From Crocinitomicaceae bacterium (GTDB lineage Bacteria; Bacteroidota; Bacteroidia; Flavobacteriales_D; Crocinitomicaceae): 64,000 nucleotides of DNA. The DNA lies in NCBI GenBank assembly GCA_028689775.1, contig JAQVCM010000018.1, forward strand, positions 1-64,000, given 5' to 3'. Position 1 is the stretch's first letter. Each line of letters opens with the position of its first letter. A program made the translations under genes and the position numbers. The notes below the pieces were generated by a model. It ran no database searches. It saw nothing but the letters and a program-made list of their open reading frames with translations, and was not told the origin of the DNA. Of this stretch, positions 54,950 through 63,855 are shown one piece after another.

Positions 54950-55798
54950 ATGAAAATGGAAAGTTCTGAAAATAAATCAGCAGGTGGAAAACTTTTTAAA
55001 ATGGAAGTCACGCACAAAAATCCAATTCAGTATTACTTGAAATTAGATGAACTGATTTCCATGAATGATTGGATCGGAAAAGACATCCAATTGAATTGGA
55101 ATGGAGAAATTCGTTGTATTTCCTGTGATAAGAAAACAAAAACTTCCTTCGGACAAGGATTTTGCTACACGTGTTTTACCAAAGAAGCCGCAGCAGCACC
55201 TTGTATTTTGAGACCCGAATTATGTCGCGCTCACTTGGGTGAAGGTCGAGATGTGGAATGGGAAGAGCGAAATCATAACCAACCGCACGTCGTTTATTTG
55301 GCGGCAACCGATATTGTGAAAGTGGGTGTAACGCGTTCAACACAAATTCCAACCCGTTGGATTGACCAAGGCGCGAGTTCGGTCATTGTATTGGCTGAAA
55401 CACCAAACCGTTATTTAGCAGGAATTATCGAAGTTGCGTTAAAAGACTATTTCACCGATAAAACCAATTGGCGAAACATGTTGAAAAATCAAATTGATGA
55501 AGCGATTGATTTGGTGGAAGAAAAATGGAAATTAGAAGAATTATTGCCTTCGGATTTAGCACAATATTTATCTGAAAATGATGAAATTCTATATTTTGAT
55601 TATCCGGTTCAACAATTTCCAAAAGTGGTAAAAAGCGTTTCTTTTGATAAAGAAAAAACCATTCAAGGAAAACTTTTAGGAATCAAAGGGCAATATTTAT
55701 TACTCGACAACGACCGAGTTCTCAATTTGAGAAAACATACTGGATATATTATCGAAGTAAATAATCCAACCGAACAAGCTTCTTCCACCCTATTTTAG
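54950..55798 (+). CDS. DUF2797 zinc-ribbon protein
   Basis: The 282-residue product matches DUF2797. Residues 56-75 hold two CxxC pairs (CISC and CYTC), and a further CILRPELCRAH segment (85-95) may complete a second metal site. The middle contains VKVGVTRSTQIPTRWIDQGAS, a GIY-YIG-like segment, and the end is a small beta domain (LLGIKGQYLLLDNDRVLNL). Function is unknown; the GIY-YIG likeness suggests nucleic-acid chemistry (inference). It follows the ABC-F gene by 28 nt. Confidence 0.88.
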   Translation: MKMESSENKSAGGKLFKMEVTHKNPIQYYLKLDELISMNDWIGKDIQLNWNGEIRCISCDKKTKTSFGQGFCYTCFTKEAAAAPCILRPELCRAHLGEGRDVEWEERNHNQPHVVYLAATDIVKVGVTRSTQIPTRWIDQGASSVIVLAETPNRYLAGIIEVALKDYFTDKTNWRNMLKNQIDEAIDLVEEKWKLEELLPSDLAQYLSENDEILYFDYPVQQFPKVVKSVSFDKEKTIQGKLLGIKGQYLLLDNDRVLNLRKHTGYIIEVNNPTEQASSTLF

Positions 55799-55882
55799 AA
55801 GAATTTCATACATTTTGTTATTTTTGTCATCACTCAAATTGGTGATATTTGAAAATCAATTGTTTAAAAAAGATACTATATT

Positions 55883-56767
55883 ATGAAAGCATACGTATTT
55901 CCGGGACAAGGAGCCCAATTCTCAGGAATGGGAAAAGATCTTTATGATAATTCAGCTTTGGCGAAAGAAATGTTCAACCAAGCCAATGAAATTTTAGGTT
56001 TCGATATTCAAAAAGTAATGTTCGAAGGAACAGACGAAGAATTGAAACAAACGAAAGTTACGCAACCAGCCATTTTCTTACATTCTACGATTTTAGCAGC
56101 TTGTTTAGGTGATGCTTTCCAACCAGATATGGTTGCTGGTCACTCTTTGGGAGAATTATCCGCTTTGGTTGCCAACAAAACTTTGAAATTTGAAGACGGA
56201 TTGAAATTGGTATACAAACGCGCTTTGGCCATGCAAGCTGCTTGTGAAGCAGTTCCATCAACAATGGCTGCAATCTTAGGTTTGGAAGACAATGTAGTAG
56301 AAGAAATTTGTGCAACGATTGAAGGCGTAGTAGTTCCAGCAAATTATAATTGTCCTGGACAGTTGGTAATTTCAGGTTCAATTCCAGCAGTTGAAGCAGC
56401 TTGTGCGAAGCTTACAGAAGCAGGAGCAAAAAGAGCGTTAGTTTTGCCAGTTGGTGGAGCATTCCACTCGCCTTTGATGGAACCAGCAAGAGAAGAATTA
56501 GCTGCTGCAATTGAAGCAACAACATTCTCTACTCCGATTTGTCCGATATACCAAAACGTAACTGCGACTGCAGTAACAGATCCAAAAGAGATCAAAGCAA
56601 ACTTAATTGCGCAATTGACGGCACCAGTTCGCTGGACACAGATTATGCACGCAATGATTGCTGACGGAGCAACGGAAGTAATTGAAGTTGGTCCAGGAAA
56701 AGTATTGCAAGGATTGTTCAAGAAAGTAGATCGAGGATTCGCTACTTCTTCTGCGGAAATCGCTTAA
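55883..56767 (+). CDS. fabD: Malonyl-CoA:ACP transacylase
   Basis: The 294-residue enzyme loads malonyl groups on ACP for fatty-acid synthesis. The N-terminus is FPGQGAQFSGMGKDL. The nucleophile Ser88 lies in GHSLGELSAL and the catalytic His in GGAFHSPLM. Gln and Arg residues that bind the substrate are in place. A possible -7 box (TATTTTTG, 55819-55826) precedes it by about 57 nt. It converges on rsmG through a strong hairpin. Confidence 0.97.
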   Translation: MKAYVFPGQGAQFSGMGKDLYDNSALAKEMFNQANEILGFDIQKVMFEGTDEELKQTKVTQPAIFLHSTILAACLGDAFQPDMVAGHSLGELSALVANKTLKFEDGLKLVYKRALAMQAACEAVPSTMAAILGLEDNVVEEICATIEGVVVPANYNCPGQLVISGSIPAVEAACAKLTEAGAKRALVLPVGGAFHSPLMEPAREELAAAIEATTFSTPICPIYQNVTATAVTDPKEIKANLIAQLTAPVRWTQIMHAMIADGATEVIEVGPGKVLQGLFKKVDRGFATSSAEIA

Positions 56768-56791
56768 TGTAAGATAAACTATGGTATTTGG

Positions 56792-56825
56792 AAACGCTAT
56801 CTTTTAAATAAGGTAGCGTTTTTTA
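56792..56825. terminator. Terminator between fabD and rsmG
   Basis: AAACGCTATCTT pairs with AGGTAGCGTTT (one wobble) around a TTTAAAT loop, with a T run; it serves both genes. Confidence 0.85.
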
Positions 56826-57461
56826 TTTCGCTTTCATCTTTACGTGAACAACTTTTTTGGTTTCAAAGAATTCCCCATCATAGAAATGAGCAATCTCAAA
56901 AAGAGTTGCAGTTTGCTGAACAGGTGCCATTTCCTCTGTTAAATCTCCACCTTTCAAGTATAAAATACCGTTTGGCAAATCGTTGTTCTGTTCAGCCTTG
57001 AACTTATCCTTGATCCAAGAAATAAAAGCGGGCATCGCCGTAACCGCTCTACTCACCACAAAATCAAATTTACCTGGAATATTTTCTGCACGATCGTGCG
57101 TAGCTTTTACATTTTCTAATTTCAATGCTTCTGCAACATTTTGTACCACTTTAATCTTTTTTCCGATGGAATCTACCAAATGAAAGTTGCAATTTGGGAA
57201 AAGAATCGCCAATGGAATTCCAGGGAAACCACCGCCAGTCCCAACATCCAAAATGTCAGAACCGTCTTTAAACTCCATCACTTTTGCAATTGCCAAAGCA
57301 TGTAGAACATGCCGTTCGTAAAAGTGCTCCGTATCTTTCCGAGAGATGACGTTAATTTGTTCATTCCAAAATTGATACAAGGAAAACAACTGACCAAATT
57401 GATCTTTTTGCTTTTCCGTTAGATTTGGAAAGTATTGAAGTATAAGAGAAACAGAATCCAT
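56823..57461 (-). CDS. rsmG: 16S rRNA m7G527 methyltransferase
   Basis: The 212-residue Rossmann methyltransferase modifies G527 of 16S rRNA. The SAM-binding motif is ILDVGTGGGFPGIPLAI. RKDTEHFYERHVLHAL and FDFVVSRAVTAMPAFISWI fit the RsmG family. It is expressed from its own unit: the terminator of the acyl-CoA ligase gene (57491-57521) separates it from that upstream gene, and the convergent hairpin 56792-56825 ends it. Confidence 0.95.
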   Translation of the reverse strand: MDSVSLILQYFPNLTEKQKDQFGQLFSLYQFWNEQINVISRKDTEHFYERHVLHALAIAKVMEFKDGSDILDVGTGGGFPGIPLAILFPNCNFHLVDSIGKKIKVVQNVAEALKLENVKATHDRAENIPGKFDFVVSRAVTAMPAFISWIKDKFKAEQNNDLPNGILYLKGGDLTEEMAPVQQTATLFEIAHFYDGEFFETKKVVHVKMKAK

Positions 57462-57490
57462 TTTTTGACTAAAAAATCAAAAGTACAAAA

Positions 57491-57521
57491 AAAACCCCTC
57501 TTCAAAATGAAAAGGGGTTTT
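57491..57521 (-). terminator. Terminator of the acyl-CoA ligase gene
   Basis: On the minus strand AAAACCCCT pairs with AGGGGTTTT around an AT-rich loop, followed by a T run. Confidence 0.8.
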
Positions 57522-57542
57522 AGATTCTTTTAAAATCAATGA

Positions 57543-59306
57543 TTAATCACGAAAGATATGTTCTACCACATCGTGGTATTTTTTCATGATGATTTTACGT
57601 TTGAATTTCAAAGTTGGTGTCAATTCTTCGCCTTGAATTGTAAATTCAGCAGGCATCAATTGGAATTTTTTAATTTTTTCCCAACTTCCAAACTCTTTAT
57701 TGAAAGTATCTACTTCTTCCTGAATTCTGGCGATTACTTTTTCATCTTTAATCATTTCAGCATTTGAAACGTTATCAAAATTCATGTCCTTGCGTTTCGC
57801 CCACTCTCTTACGAACGCAAAACTTGGAACGATCAAAGCTGCAGGGAAACGCTCTCCTTCACCAATCACCATGATTTGTTCGATGAAACGAGATTCTTTG
57901 AATTTGTTTTCCATCACTTGTGGAATAACGAATTTACCACCAGAAGTTTTGAAAATTTCTTTCTTACGATCTGTAATTTTCAAGAATTTACCTTCTACCA
58001 TTTCACCGATATCTCCAGTATGGAACCAACCATCCGAATCAATTTCTTCCGCTGTTTTTTCAGGTAAATTATAGTAACCCATCATCAAGTTTGGACCCTT
58101 TGTTAAAATCTCGCCGTCAGCAGCAAATTTCACTTGCACGTGTTCCAACAAAGAACCAACCGTTCCGATTCGAATTCCATTTGTAAAACAGTTCACCGAT
58201 ATAACTGGCGAAGTTTCTGTCAAACCGTATCCTTCTAAAATTGGAATATCCGCCGCCAAGAAAATGCGACATAATCTTGGTTGCAAAGCAGCAGATCCAG
58301 ACGCAATTGCCTTTGTTTCACCACCCAATGCTTCTTGCCATTTTGAGAAAATTAATTTTCTTGCAATCGATAATTTGAATTTATACCAAGCTGATTTTCC
58401 AACCACATCATACTCTTCCGCCAAAGCAACAGCCCAAAAGAATAAACTTCTTTTGATGCCAGTTAACTCATCGCCTTTCGCCATGATCTTATCAAATACT
58501 TTTTCCAACAAACGAGGAACAGCAGTAAACACATGTGGTTTGACTTCTTTGATGTTTTCTCCAATTGTTTCTAAAGATTCTGCAAAATAAATGGATGCAC
58601 CTAAATACATGTATAAGTAATGCAACATGCGCTCGTACACGTGACAAACAGGAAGAAAGGTCAATACTCTCGACGTGTTATCCGCAGGAATGCGAGGCAA
58701 AGCGCCCATTACATTGGATATTAAATTGTTGTGAGAAAGCATTACTCCTTTCGGATTTCCAGTCGTACCGGAAGTATAAATAATGGTTGCTAAATCTTCG
58801 TTTCTTACGTTCGCTTTGCGTTCCTCTACCGACTTGGTAAACTCATCCGATTTATCGATCATTTCTTCCCAGAAAGGCAGGCCGTTCACTTGATCCAAAC
58901 AATACATCAGCTTTAAATCTGGAAGTTCAGGTTGAATTGCTTTCAAGTTATTGAACAACTCTTCGTTTCCAATAAAACAAACTGAAATACCTGCATCTTT
59001 GAAAATATAACGGTAATCGTTGATTGAAATATTTGGATAAACCGGAACCACATAAGCCCCAACTTGCTGGATTGCAATATCCAACATGTTCCATTCATAT
59101 CTGTTGGAGGAAACGACACCAATGCGATCTCCGGCTTGAACTCCCAATTTGATCAAACCTTTGGAAACACTATTGACTTTATCCAAAAAATCGTGGGTCG
59201 ACAAGGAATCCCAAGTTCCATTGCGCTTTGTCGAAAACATTCTTGAATTCGGGTATTTTTCCTGTTGAAAATAAGGAATATCAAAAAGGCGTGTTACATC
59301 TTTCAT
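57543..59306 (-). CDS. Long-chain fatty acid-CoA ligase (AMP-forming)
   Basis: The 587-residue enzyme activates fatty acids to CoA esters through an acyl-AMP. The P-loop-like motif IIYTSGTTGNPKGVMLSH and the YGLTETSPV motif (adenine and catalytic Thr/Glu) are present. The hinge with WFHTGDIGEM and KITDRKKEIFKTSGGK leads to the small C-terminal domain. The ATG at 59306 (MKDVTRLFD) is preferred; an upstream frame adds 23 residues without homology. It is separated from rsmG by the terminator at 57491-57521. Confidence 0.93.
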   Translation of the reverse strand: MKDVTRLFDIPYFQQEKYPNSRMFSTKRNGTWDSLSTHDFLDKVNSVSKGLIKLGVQAGDRIGVVSSNRYEWNMLDIAIQQVGAYVVPVYPNISINDYRYIFKDAGISVCFIGNEELFNNLKAIQPELPDLKLMYCLDQVNGLPFWEEMIDKSDEFTKSVEERKANVRNEDLATIIYTSGTTGNPKGVMLSHNNLISNVMGALPRIPADNTSRVLTFLPVCHVYERMLHYLYMYLGASIYFAESLETIGENIKEVKPHVFTAVPRLLEKVFDKIMAKGDELTGIKRSLFFWAVALAEEYDVVGKSAWYKFKLSIARKLIFSKWQEALGGETKAIASGSAALQPRLCRIFLAADIPILEGYGLTETSPVISVNCFTNGIRIGTVGSLLEHVQVKFAADGEILTKGPNLMMGYYNLPEKTAEEIDSDGWFHTGDIGEMVEGKFLKITDRKKEIFKTSGGKFVIPQVMENKFKESRFIEQIMVIGEGERFPAALIVPSFAFVREWAKRKDMNFDNVSNAEMIKDEKVIARIQEEVDTFNKEFGSWEKIKKFQLMPAEFTIQGEELTPTLKFKRKIIMKKYHDVVEHIFRD

Positions 59307-59680
59307 GTCTCTTAGTTTTTTGTTCGTAAAAATAGCATGCGTTAAAAGAATGTACTTCAAGCAAACATCTACCAAAAATACATTTTGAAATTCATAGGAG
59401 TTTGCTTAGAAATGAAGCATTGAAACCTCCATTCGCATGGTCAGAATCTAAAAGTAACTAAAAAAATGAATATCCATGTTCAAACTGATTTCTTTTTTAT
59501 TTTTTGAATCATTCTATCTCGTTTTTCAGTGATTCAGGTGTTTTTACGATTCAAATCAGCACATCGCACCGCCAACGGCAGCACCGAGGGTAACATGCCA
59601 CTATTGCAAGCTGAGAAGAGAAATCAAAATTGCATTTGAAACTTTACAAATCTGGCAAAATAATTGTAACTTGCTGAGGT
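59307..59680. other. Intergenic stretch with GC-rich island
   Basis: Most of these 374 nt are AT-rich. The segment 59558-59620 is clearly richer in G and C than its surroundings, with CACCGCC-AACGGCAG elements, and looks foreign or structured. No gene is seen. Confidence 0.45.
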
Positions 59681-61210
59681 ATGAAAAAAATCTTTTCCTT
59701 TTGCTTAACCTGCATGTTTATCAGCATCAGTTATCTGATTTCAGCACAAATTAACTTTGACAAAAAACAACACAACTTTGGTGAGTTGTATGCGACGGAT
59801 GAGTATTTCGTAGACATTCCAATCAAAAACACAGGAACTAAAAAGGTTTTCATTCTCACCGTAAAAAAAGATAAAGAGGTAAGCTATTTATTAAGCAATG
59901 ACTTAATTGGTGCCGATAGCAGCATTATTTTACGGTTGAAAGTAAGTCCAAAGAAGACCGGAAATTTCAAGTACCCAGTAGAAGTTTTCACGAGTGACAG
60001 AAATGAACCGACCATCATACAATTAACAGGAAACATTAAAGAATTTGAGGAAAATGCACTCGCTGCTTTCCAGTCTTGTCCTGATTTCAAACAAAAACCA
60101 GCTCGAACGGCTACCGATTTTAATTTCACAGTCGTTACAATCGATCAAGAAACCAAAGAAATTATTCCAAATTCAGCTGTTTCCATGCTTCAGAATGGAC
60201 AAAACATGGCCAACTGGAGAACCGATAAAAAAGGAGAAAAAACAGGAAAAATCCCGTTGGGATATACCTATTTCTATGCGACGAACGAAAATTATTTTCC
60301 TTCAGAAATGGGAACTTACATTAATTTTCAACGAAACAAAGTCGTGCTTGAACTCGCGCGTAAACCAGTGGTAATTCCTGTAAAAGAAGAACCGCTATTG
60401 GCTTTGGAAGAAAAAGTAGCGCCAACAGAAATTGAAATCGTTTTGGAAGAAAAAGAAACTCCGAAACCGGTCAAGGAAGAAAAGCCTGCGAAAGAACCAA
60501 ATCCAGCAAAAGAGCCAAAAACGACTGAAGTAAACGTGACTGAAAACAAACCATTCACCTTAGACGAACAATTGGCAGAAACTAAAATTGAACCTGTTTT
60601 CGCTGCCGCAGATGTCAAATTGAAAAACATTCCGTTTGAAAATTTTGACGAAACGTATTTCAAACCCATCAATGTTGTTTTCGTGCTCGATGTTTCGTCT
60701 TCCATGTTAGTTGGAAATCGTTTGGAATTATTGAAATTCTCACTTTTTGAGTTGATTGATTATTTACGTCCACAAGATCAAGTGGCGATTGTGGCTTACT
60801 CTTCCAAAACCCGTTTACTTTTCGGAACAACGTCCGCAAAAGAGAAAGAAACGATGAAAAAACCGATCGAACGCCTTCGTGCTGCTGGCGGAACTGCTGG
60901 TGGCGATGGAATTAAAATGGGATTTGAGCAAGCAGCAAAAGGCTATTTAAAAGACGGTGCAAATACCGTTATCATCATTACCGATGGCGCTTTCAATAAA
61001 AACTCAGATGATTATCAGCAATCTATTCAAAAGTATAAAGAACAAGGAATCACGTTCTCCGTTGTTGGAATTCAAAATGCCGATAAAGATGAAGCTAAAA
61101 TGCGCGAAGCAGCTGACATTGGTAGCGGTAGATATATTCCCATCTTCAAACTAAGCGATGCACAGCGCAATTTGATTCAAGAAATTCGTTTTTCTTCGTA
61201 TAGAAGATGA
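59681..61210 (+). CDS. Secreted VWA-domain protein with DUF1573-like head
   Basis: The 509-residue product has a signal peptide (to about LISAQ) and an N-terminal DUF1573-like beta-sandwich (about 24-125; FGELYATDEYFVDIPIKNTG). Next comes a carboxypeptidase-regulatory-like domain (about 145-225) and a Pro/Glu/Lys-rich linker with two near repeats (about 260-290). The C-terminal von Willebrand factor A domain has MIDAS residues in DVSSSM (Asp337), GGTAGGDGIKMG and ITDGAF. No T9SS sorting tail or anchor is visible at the end (SSYRR). It may bind ligands in the periplasm or at the surface. Single-gene unit. Confidence 0.85.
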   Translation: MKKIFSFCLTCMFISISYLISAQINFDKKQHNFGELYATDEYFVDIPIKNTGTKKVFILTVKKDKEVSYLLSNDLIGADSSIILRLKVSPKKTGNFKYPVEVFTSDRNEPTIIQLTGNIKEFEENALAAFQSCPDFKQKPARTATDFNFTVVTIDQETKEIIPNSAVSMLQNGQNMANWRTDKKGEKTGKIPLGYTYFYATNENYFPSEMGTYINFQRNKVVLELARKPVVIPVKEEPLLALEEKVAPTEIEIVLEEKETPKPVKEEKPAKEPNPAKEPKTTEVNVTENKPFTLDEQLAETKIEPVFAAADVKLKNIPFENFDETYFKPINVVFVLDVSSSMLVGNRLELLKFSLFELIDYLRPQDQVAIVAYSSKTRLLFGTTSAKEKETMKKPIERLRAAGGTAGGDGIKMGFEQAAKGYLKDGANTVIIITDGAFNKNSDDYQQSIQKYKEQGITFSVVGIQNADKDEAKMREAADIGSGRYIPIFKLSDAQRNLIQEIRFSSYRR

Positions 61211-61303
61211 TTTTCAAAGCATTTAAATGCTGTTTAAATAACATTTAACGAAATCAGCTGCTGATAAAAAGCATATTAATTTTAAAAAATCAAAGCTTTG
61301 GCT

Positions 61304-61311
61304 TAACTTTG
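61304..61311 (+). promoter_or_regulatory. -7 box of dusB
   Basis: TAACTTTG, with the GTG start at 61316 just four bases away; predicted transcription start about 61315, a nearly leaderless mRNA. Confidence 0.55.
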
Positions 61312-61315
61312 CACC

Positions 61316-62308
61316 GTGGTAAAAATCAGAGATATTGAATTAGGAGAATTTCCTTTATTACTTGCACCGATGGAAGACGTGAGTGATCCTCCCTTCCGAG
61401 CCTTGTGTAAAAAACACGGAGCAGATTTAATGTACACCGAATTTATTTCTTCAGAAGGACTTATTCGCGATGCTGCAAAAAGCGTTCAGAAACTAGACAT
61501 TTACGAGTACGAGCGTCCTGTGGGAATTCAAATTTTCGGTTATGACATAGAAAGCATGCGTCAATCGGCTCAGATTATTGAAAAAACCAATCCAGATATT
61601 ATTGATATCAACTACGGCTGTCCGGTGAAGAAAGTGGTTTGTAAAGGTGCTGGTTCTGGTATTCTTCAAGACATTCCAAAAATGGTTCGCATGACAGCAG
61701 AAATTGTGAAAGCAACCAACCTTCCAGTTACTGTAAAAACCAGATTGGGTTGGGACGACAACACCAAGTTCATCCTAGATACCGCAGAAAGATTACAAGA
61801 TGTTGGAATTGAAGCGATTTCTATTCACGGTCGTACCCGTAAACAAATGTACAAAGGAGAAGCAGATTGGTCTTTGATTGGCGACGTGAAAAACAATCCG
61901 AGAATGAAAATTCCAGTTTTTGGCAATGGCGACATCGACACACCAGAAAAAGCGGTTGAGTACAAAAACAGATATGGAATTGATGGCATCATGATTGGAC
62001 GTGCAAGTATTGGTTATCCTTGGATCTTCAACGAAATCAAGCATTTTATGAATACGGGAACACACATGGAATCGCCAAGTGTTGCTGATCGTGTACAAGC
62101 TGCAATGGATCATTTACAAATGTCTGTGAATTGGAAAGGAGAAGCACTTGGTATTGCTGAGATGAAACGTCACTATTCGAATTATTTCAAAGGCATCGCG
62201 CACATGAAAGAATATCGAATGAAATTGGTTACTTCTTTTGAACTTTCTGAGATTATGGAAATACTGGCTTTCATTCAAGAAAACGAAGCTAATTTCGAGT
62301 TCGCGTAA
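61316..62308 (+). CDS. dusB: tRNA-dihydrouridine synthase
   Basis: The 330-residue FMN enzyme reduces uridines in the D loop of tRNAs. It begins with GTG 61316 (MVKIRDIELGEFP), a common start of Bacteroidota relatives. FMN contacts are APMEDVSDPPFR, the catalytic Cys102 lies in NYGCPVKKVVCKGAGSG, and GNGDI and IGRASIGYPW mark the barrel end. The C-terminal helical tRNA domain is complete. It is preceded by a -7 box only 4 bases from the start, and is not followed closely by a partner. Confidence 0.96.
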   Translation: MVKIRDIELGEFPLLLAPMEDVSDPPFRALCKKHGADLMYTEFISSEGLIRDAAKSVQKLDIYEYERPVGIQIFGYDIESMRQSAQIIEKTNPDIIDINYGCPVKKVVCKGAGSGILQDIPKMVRMTAEIVKATNLPVTVKTRLGWDDNTKFILDTAERLQDVGIEAISIHGRTRKQMYKGEADWSLIGDVKNNPRMKIPVFGNGDIDTPEKAVEYKNRYGIDGIMIGRASIGYPWIFNEIKHFMNTGTHMESPSVADRVQAAMDHLQMSVNWKGEALGIAEMKRHYSNYFKGIAHMKEYRMKLVTSFELSEIMEILAFIQENEANFEFA

Positions 62309-62405
62309 CTCGATTTTTAAACTTCCTTTTATTTTTTAGCTTTTTTTAATTTTTAGGCACTATTATATTCAGTAATTTGGCTAAACAATCATTAATTGAA
62401 AAAAG

Positions 62406-62777
62406 ATGGAAGATACAGAAAGAACTACACTTCATGACATTACGGATAACATTAAGGAATATGTGGAAACACGTTATGAACTTCTGTCGCTAAAATCAGC
62501 AGATAAGGTTTCTAAAATTGGTTCTTCCTTGGGAATGGCTTTGGTTCTTGCCCTTTTAACCGTTTTCTTTTTAATGTTTTTGAGTATCGCAGGTGGTATC
62601 TACTTGTCAATCTTACTAGATAGTTTTATTCTTGGATTTTTAAGCTTAGCAGGATTTTATTTGATTTTGATCCTCATTTTCTATAGCGTGAGAAAAAATT
62701 TAATAATTAATCCGATCCGAAACTTACTTATCCGTGAAATGTTTGAGGATAAAGTATTTGAAGACAAAGAAATTTGA
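62406..62777 (+). CDS. Holin-X-like membrane protein
   Basis: The 123-residue product has a charged N-terminal helix (TLHDITDNIKEYVETRYELL) and two transmembrane helices (about 47-70 and 75-97) with a short loop, then a charged tail. This is the pattern of the holin-X (PF07332) family, small membrane proteins of unclear role that are common in bacteria; the name does not imply phage lysis. The next gene follows after 33 nt and is probably co-transcribed. Confidence 0.85.
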   Translation: MEDTERTTLHDITDNIKEYVETRYELLSLKSADKVSKIGSSLGMALVLALLTVFFLMFLSIAGGIYLSILLDSFILGFLSLAGFYLILILIFYSVRKNLIINPIRNLLIREMFEDKVFEDKEI

Positions 62778-62810
62778 TTAACCTTAAAAACAACTTTAAA
62801 ACGATTTAAG

Positions 62811-63245
62811 ATGGAAAAGATAACCAACGCATTTGAACTTCAGAGAAGGATAAATCATTTAGAATTAGTAAAAACGCGACAAGAATTAGAGATTAAAGAT
62901 AGCATTGATCATTTCATTCATTCATTAAGTCCGAGTGAACTGATTAAAAACACCTTGAATAAAGTAGGTGCTAACATGAGTAGCGCTACGGTTGGCAACA
63001 TTGCTTTCGGCTTATTGTCACGCGTTTTAGGAGGTAAGAAAAAATCGGTTGCTGGCGCTGTTAAAACGACAGTTGCAATTGAAGCAGCACATTTATTTTA
63101 CGAAAAGTACCAAGATGAAATCAATGGATTTATCGGAAAAATAAGCGGAAATATATCCAACTGGTTAACAAAACGAAAACAGAAAAAACAAGCCGAAAAA
63201 AGAATCGACGATTTGTTGGATGATCTTATTGAAGATGAGTTGTAA
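62811..63245 (+). CDS. Hypothetical protein paired with the holin-X-like gene
   Basis: The 144-residue product is helical. It has a coiled-coil-like N-terminus (ELQRRINHLELVKTRQELEI), a weakly hydrophobic Gly/Ala/Val-rich middle (about 64-95) that may touch a membrane, and a Lys-rich end (WLTKRKQKKQAEKRI). Unnamed partners of holin-X genes in Bacteroidota have this shape. Start at ATG 62811. Function unknown. Confidence 0.75.
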   Translation: MEKITNAFELQRRINHLELVKTRQELEIKDSIDHFIHSLSPSELIKNTLNKVGANMSSATVGNIAFGLLSRVLGGKKKSVAGAVKTTVAIEAAHLFYEKYQDEINGFIGKISGNISNWLTKRKQKKQAEKRIDDLLDDLIEDEL

Positions 63246-63855
63246 ATTAATCGCCTGAATTCGATAAGCTGAATAAAAGCTAAATTTAGAAACTGTTTTC
63301 ATGAATGACGACTGAGAAGAAGTAAATCGGTTATTTATAATATATTCCAAGTTGAACATACAAGCTATGGAAGATCTGAAAACTTTAAATCAAATTTCAG
63401 GTCTAATGACGTATAGCTTTTTCACTAAGAAACCAACTGTAAAATAGGATGTAGATGTCACAAATGTATTTAATGATTACCGGGAAAATGGAAATAAACC
63501 TGAATTGAAAACACAGGAAAACGTTGTTTATAAGAAAGATACGTTATAGATTTACCACTGAAAGAAACTTGTAATTTTATTCTATTATAACATTCTTAAT
63601 AACTGGACCATTCAGATTATTACCAATTGGTCATGATGCGAATTAAGAAGATCAATTGTTTACAGCAGACATTGCGGCAATTACTACTAATGTTCTTATT
63701 GCAACAAACATATTTTTAATATTTATTGATTGTAATTTCAACGCTCTGAAAATCCATCATTTTTTGTCGTGAGGATAACGTTTAGAAGCTAAAGTTTACT
63801 ATTTTAGTCATTTATTAAAGGTTAATAAATCCTTAATCATAAAACGCTTATTTCC
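63246..63855. other. Gene-poor stretch before hsdM
   Basis: This 610-nt segment has no convincing gene. It contains the broken short frame at 63367-63549 and otherwise AT-rich sequence. Confidence 0.5.
63367..63549 (+). pseudogene. Broken short reading frame with internal TAG
   Basis: From ATG 63367 a frame of 60 codons ends at TAG 63547-63549, but codon 27 is TAG (63445-63447). The peptide (MEDLKTLNQISGLMT..., then NVFNDYRENGNKPELKTQEN) reads like a real protein after the stop. It may be a decayed gene fragment or chance. Confidence 0.3.

Noticed and set aside
62406..62777. Prophage holin
   Set aside because: The holin-X name is historical; no phage genes surround it and the pair is common in ordinary chromosomes.
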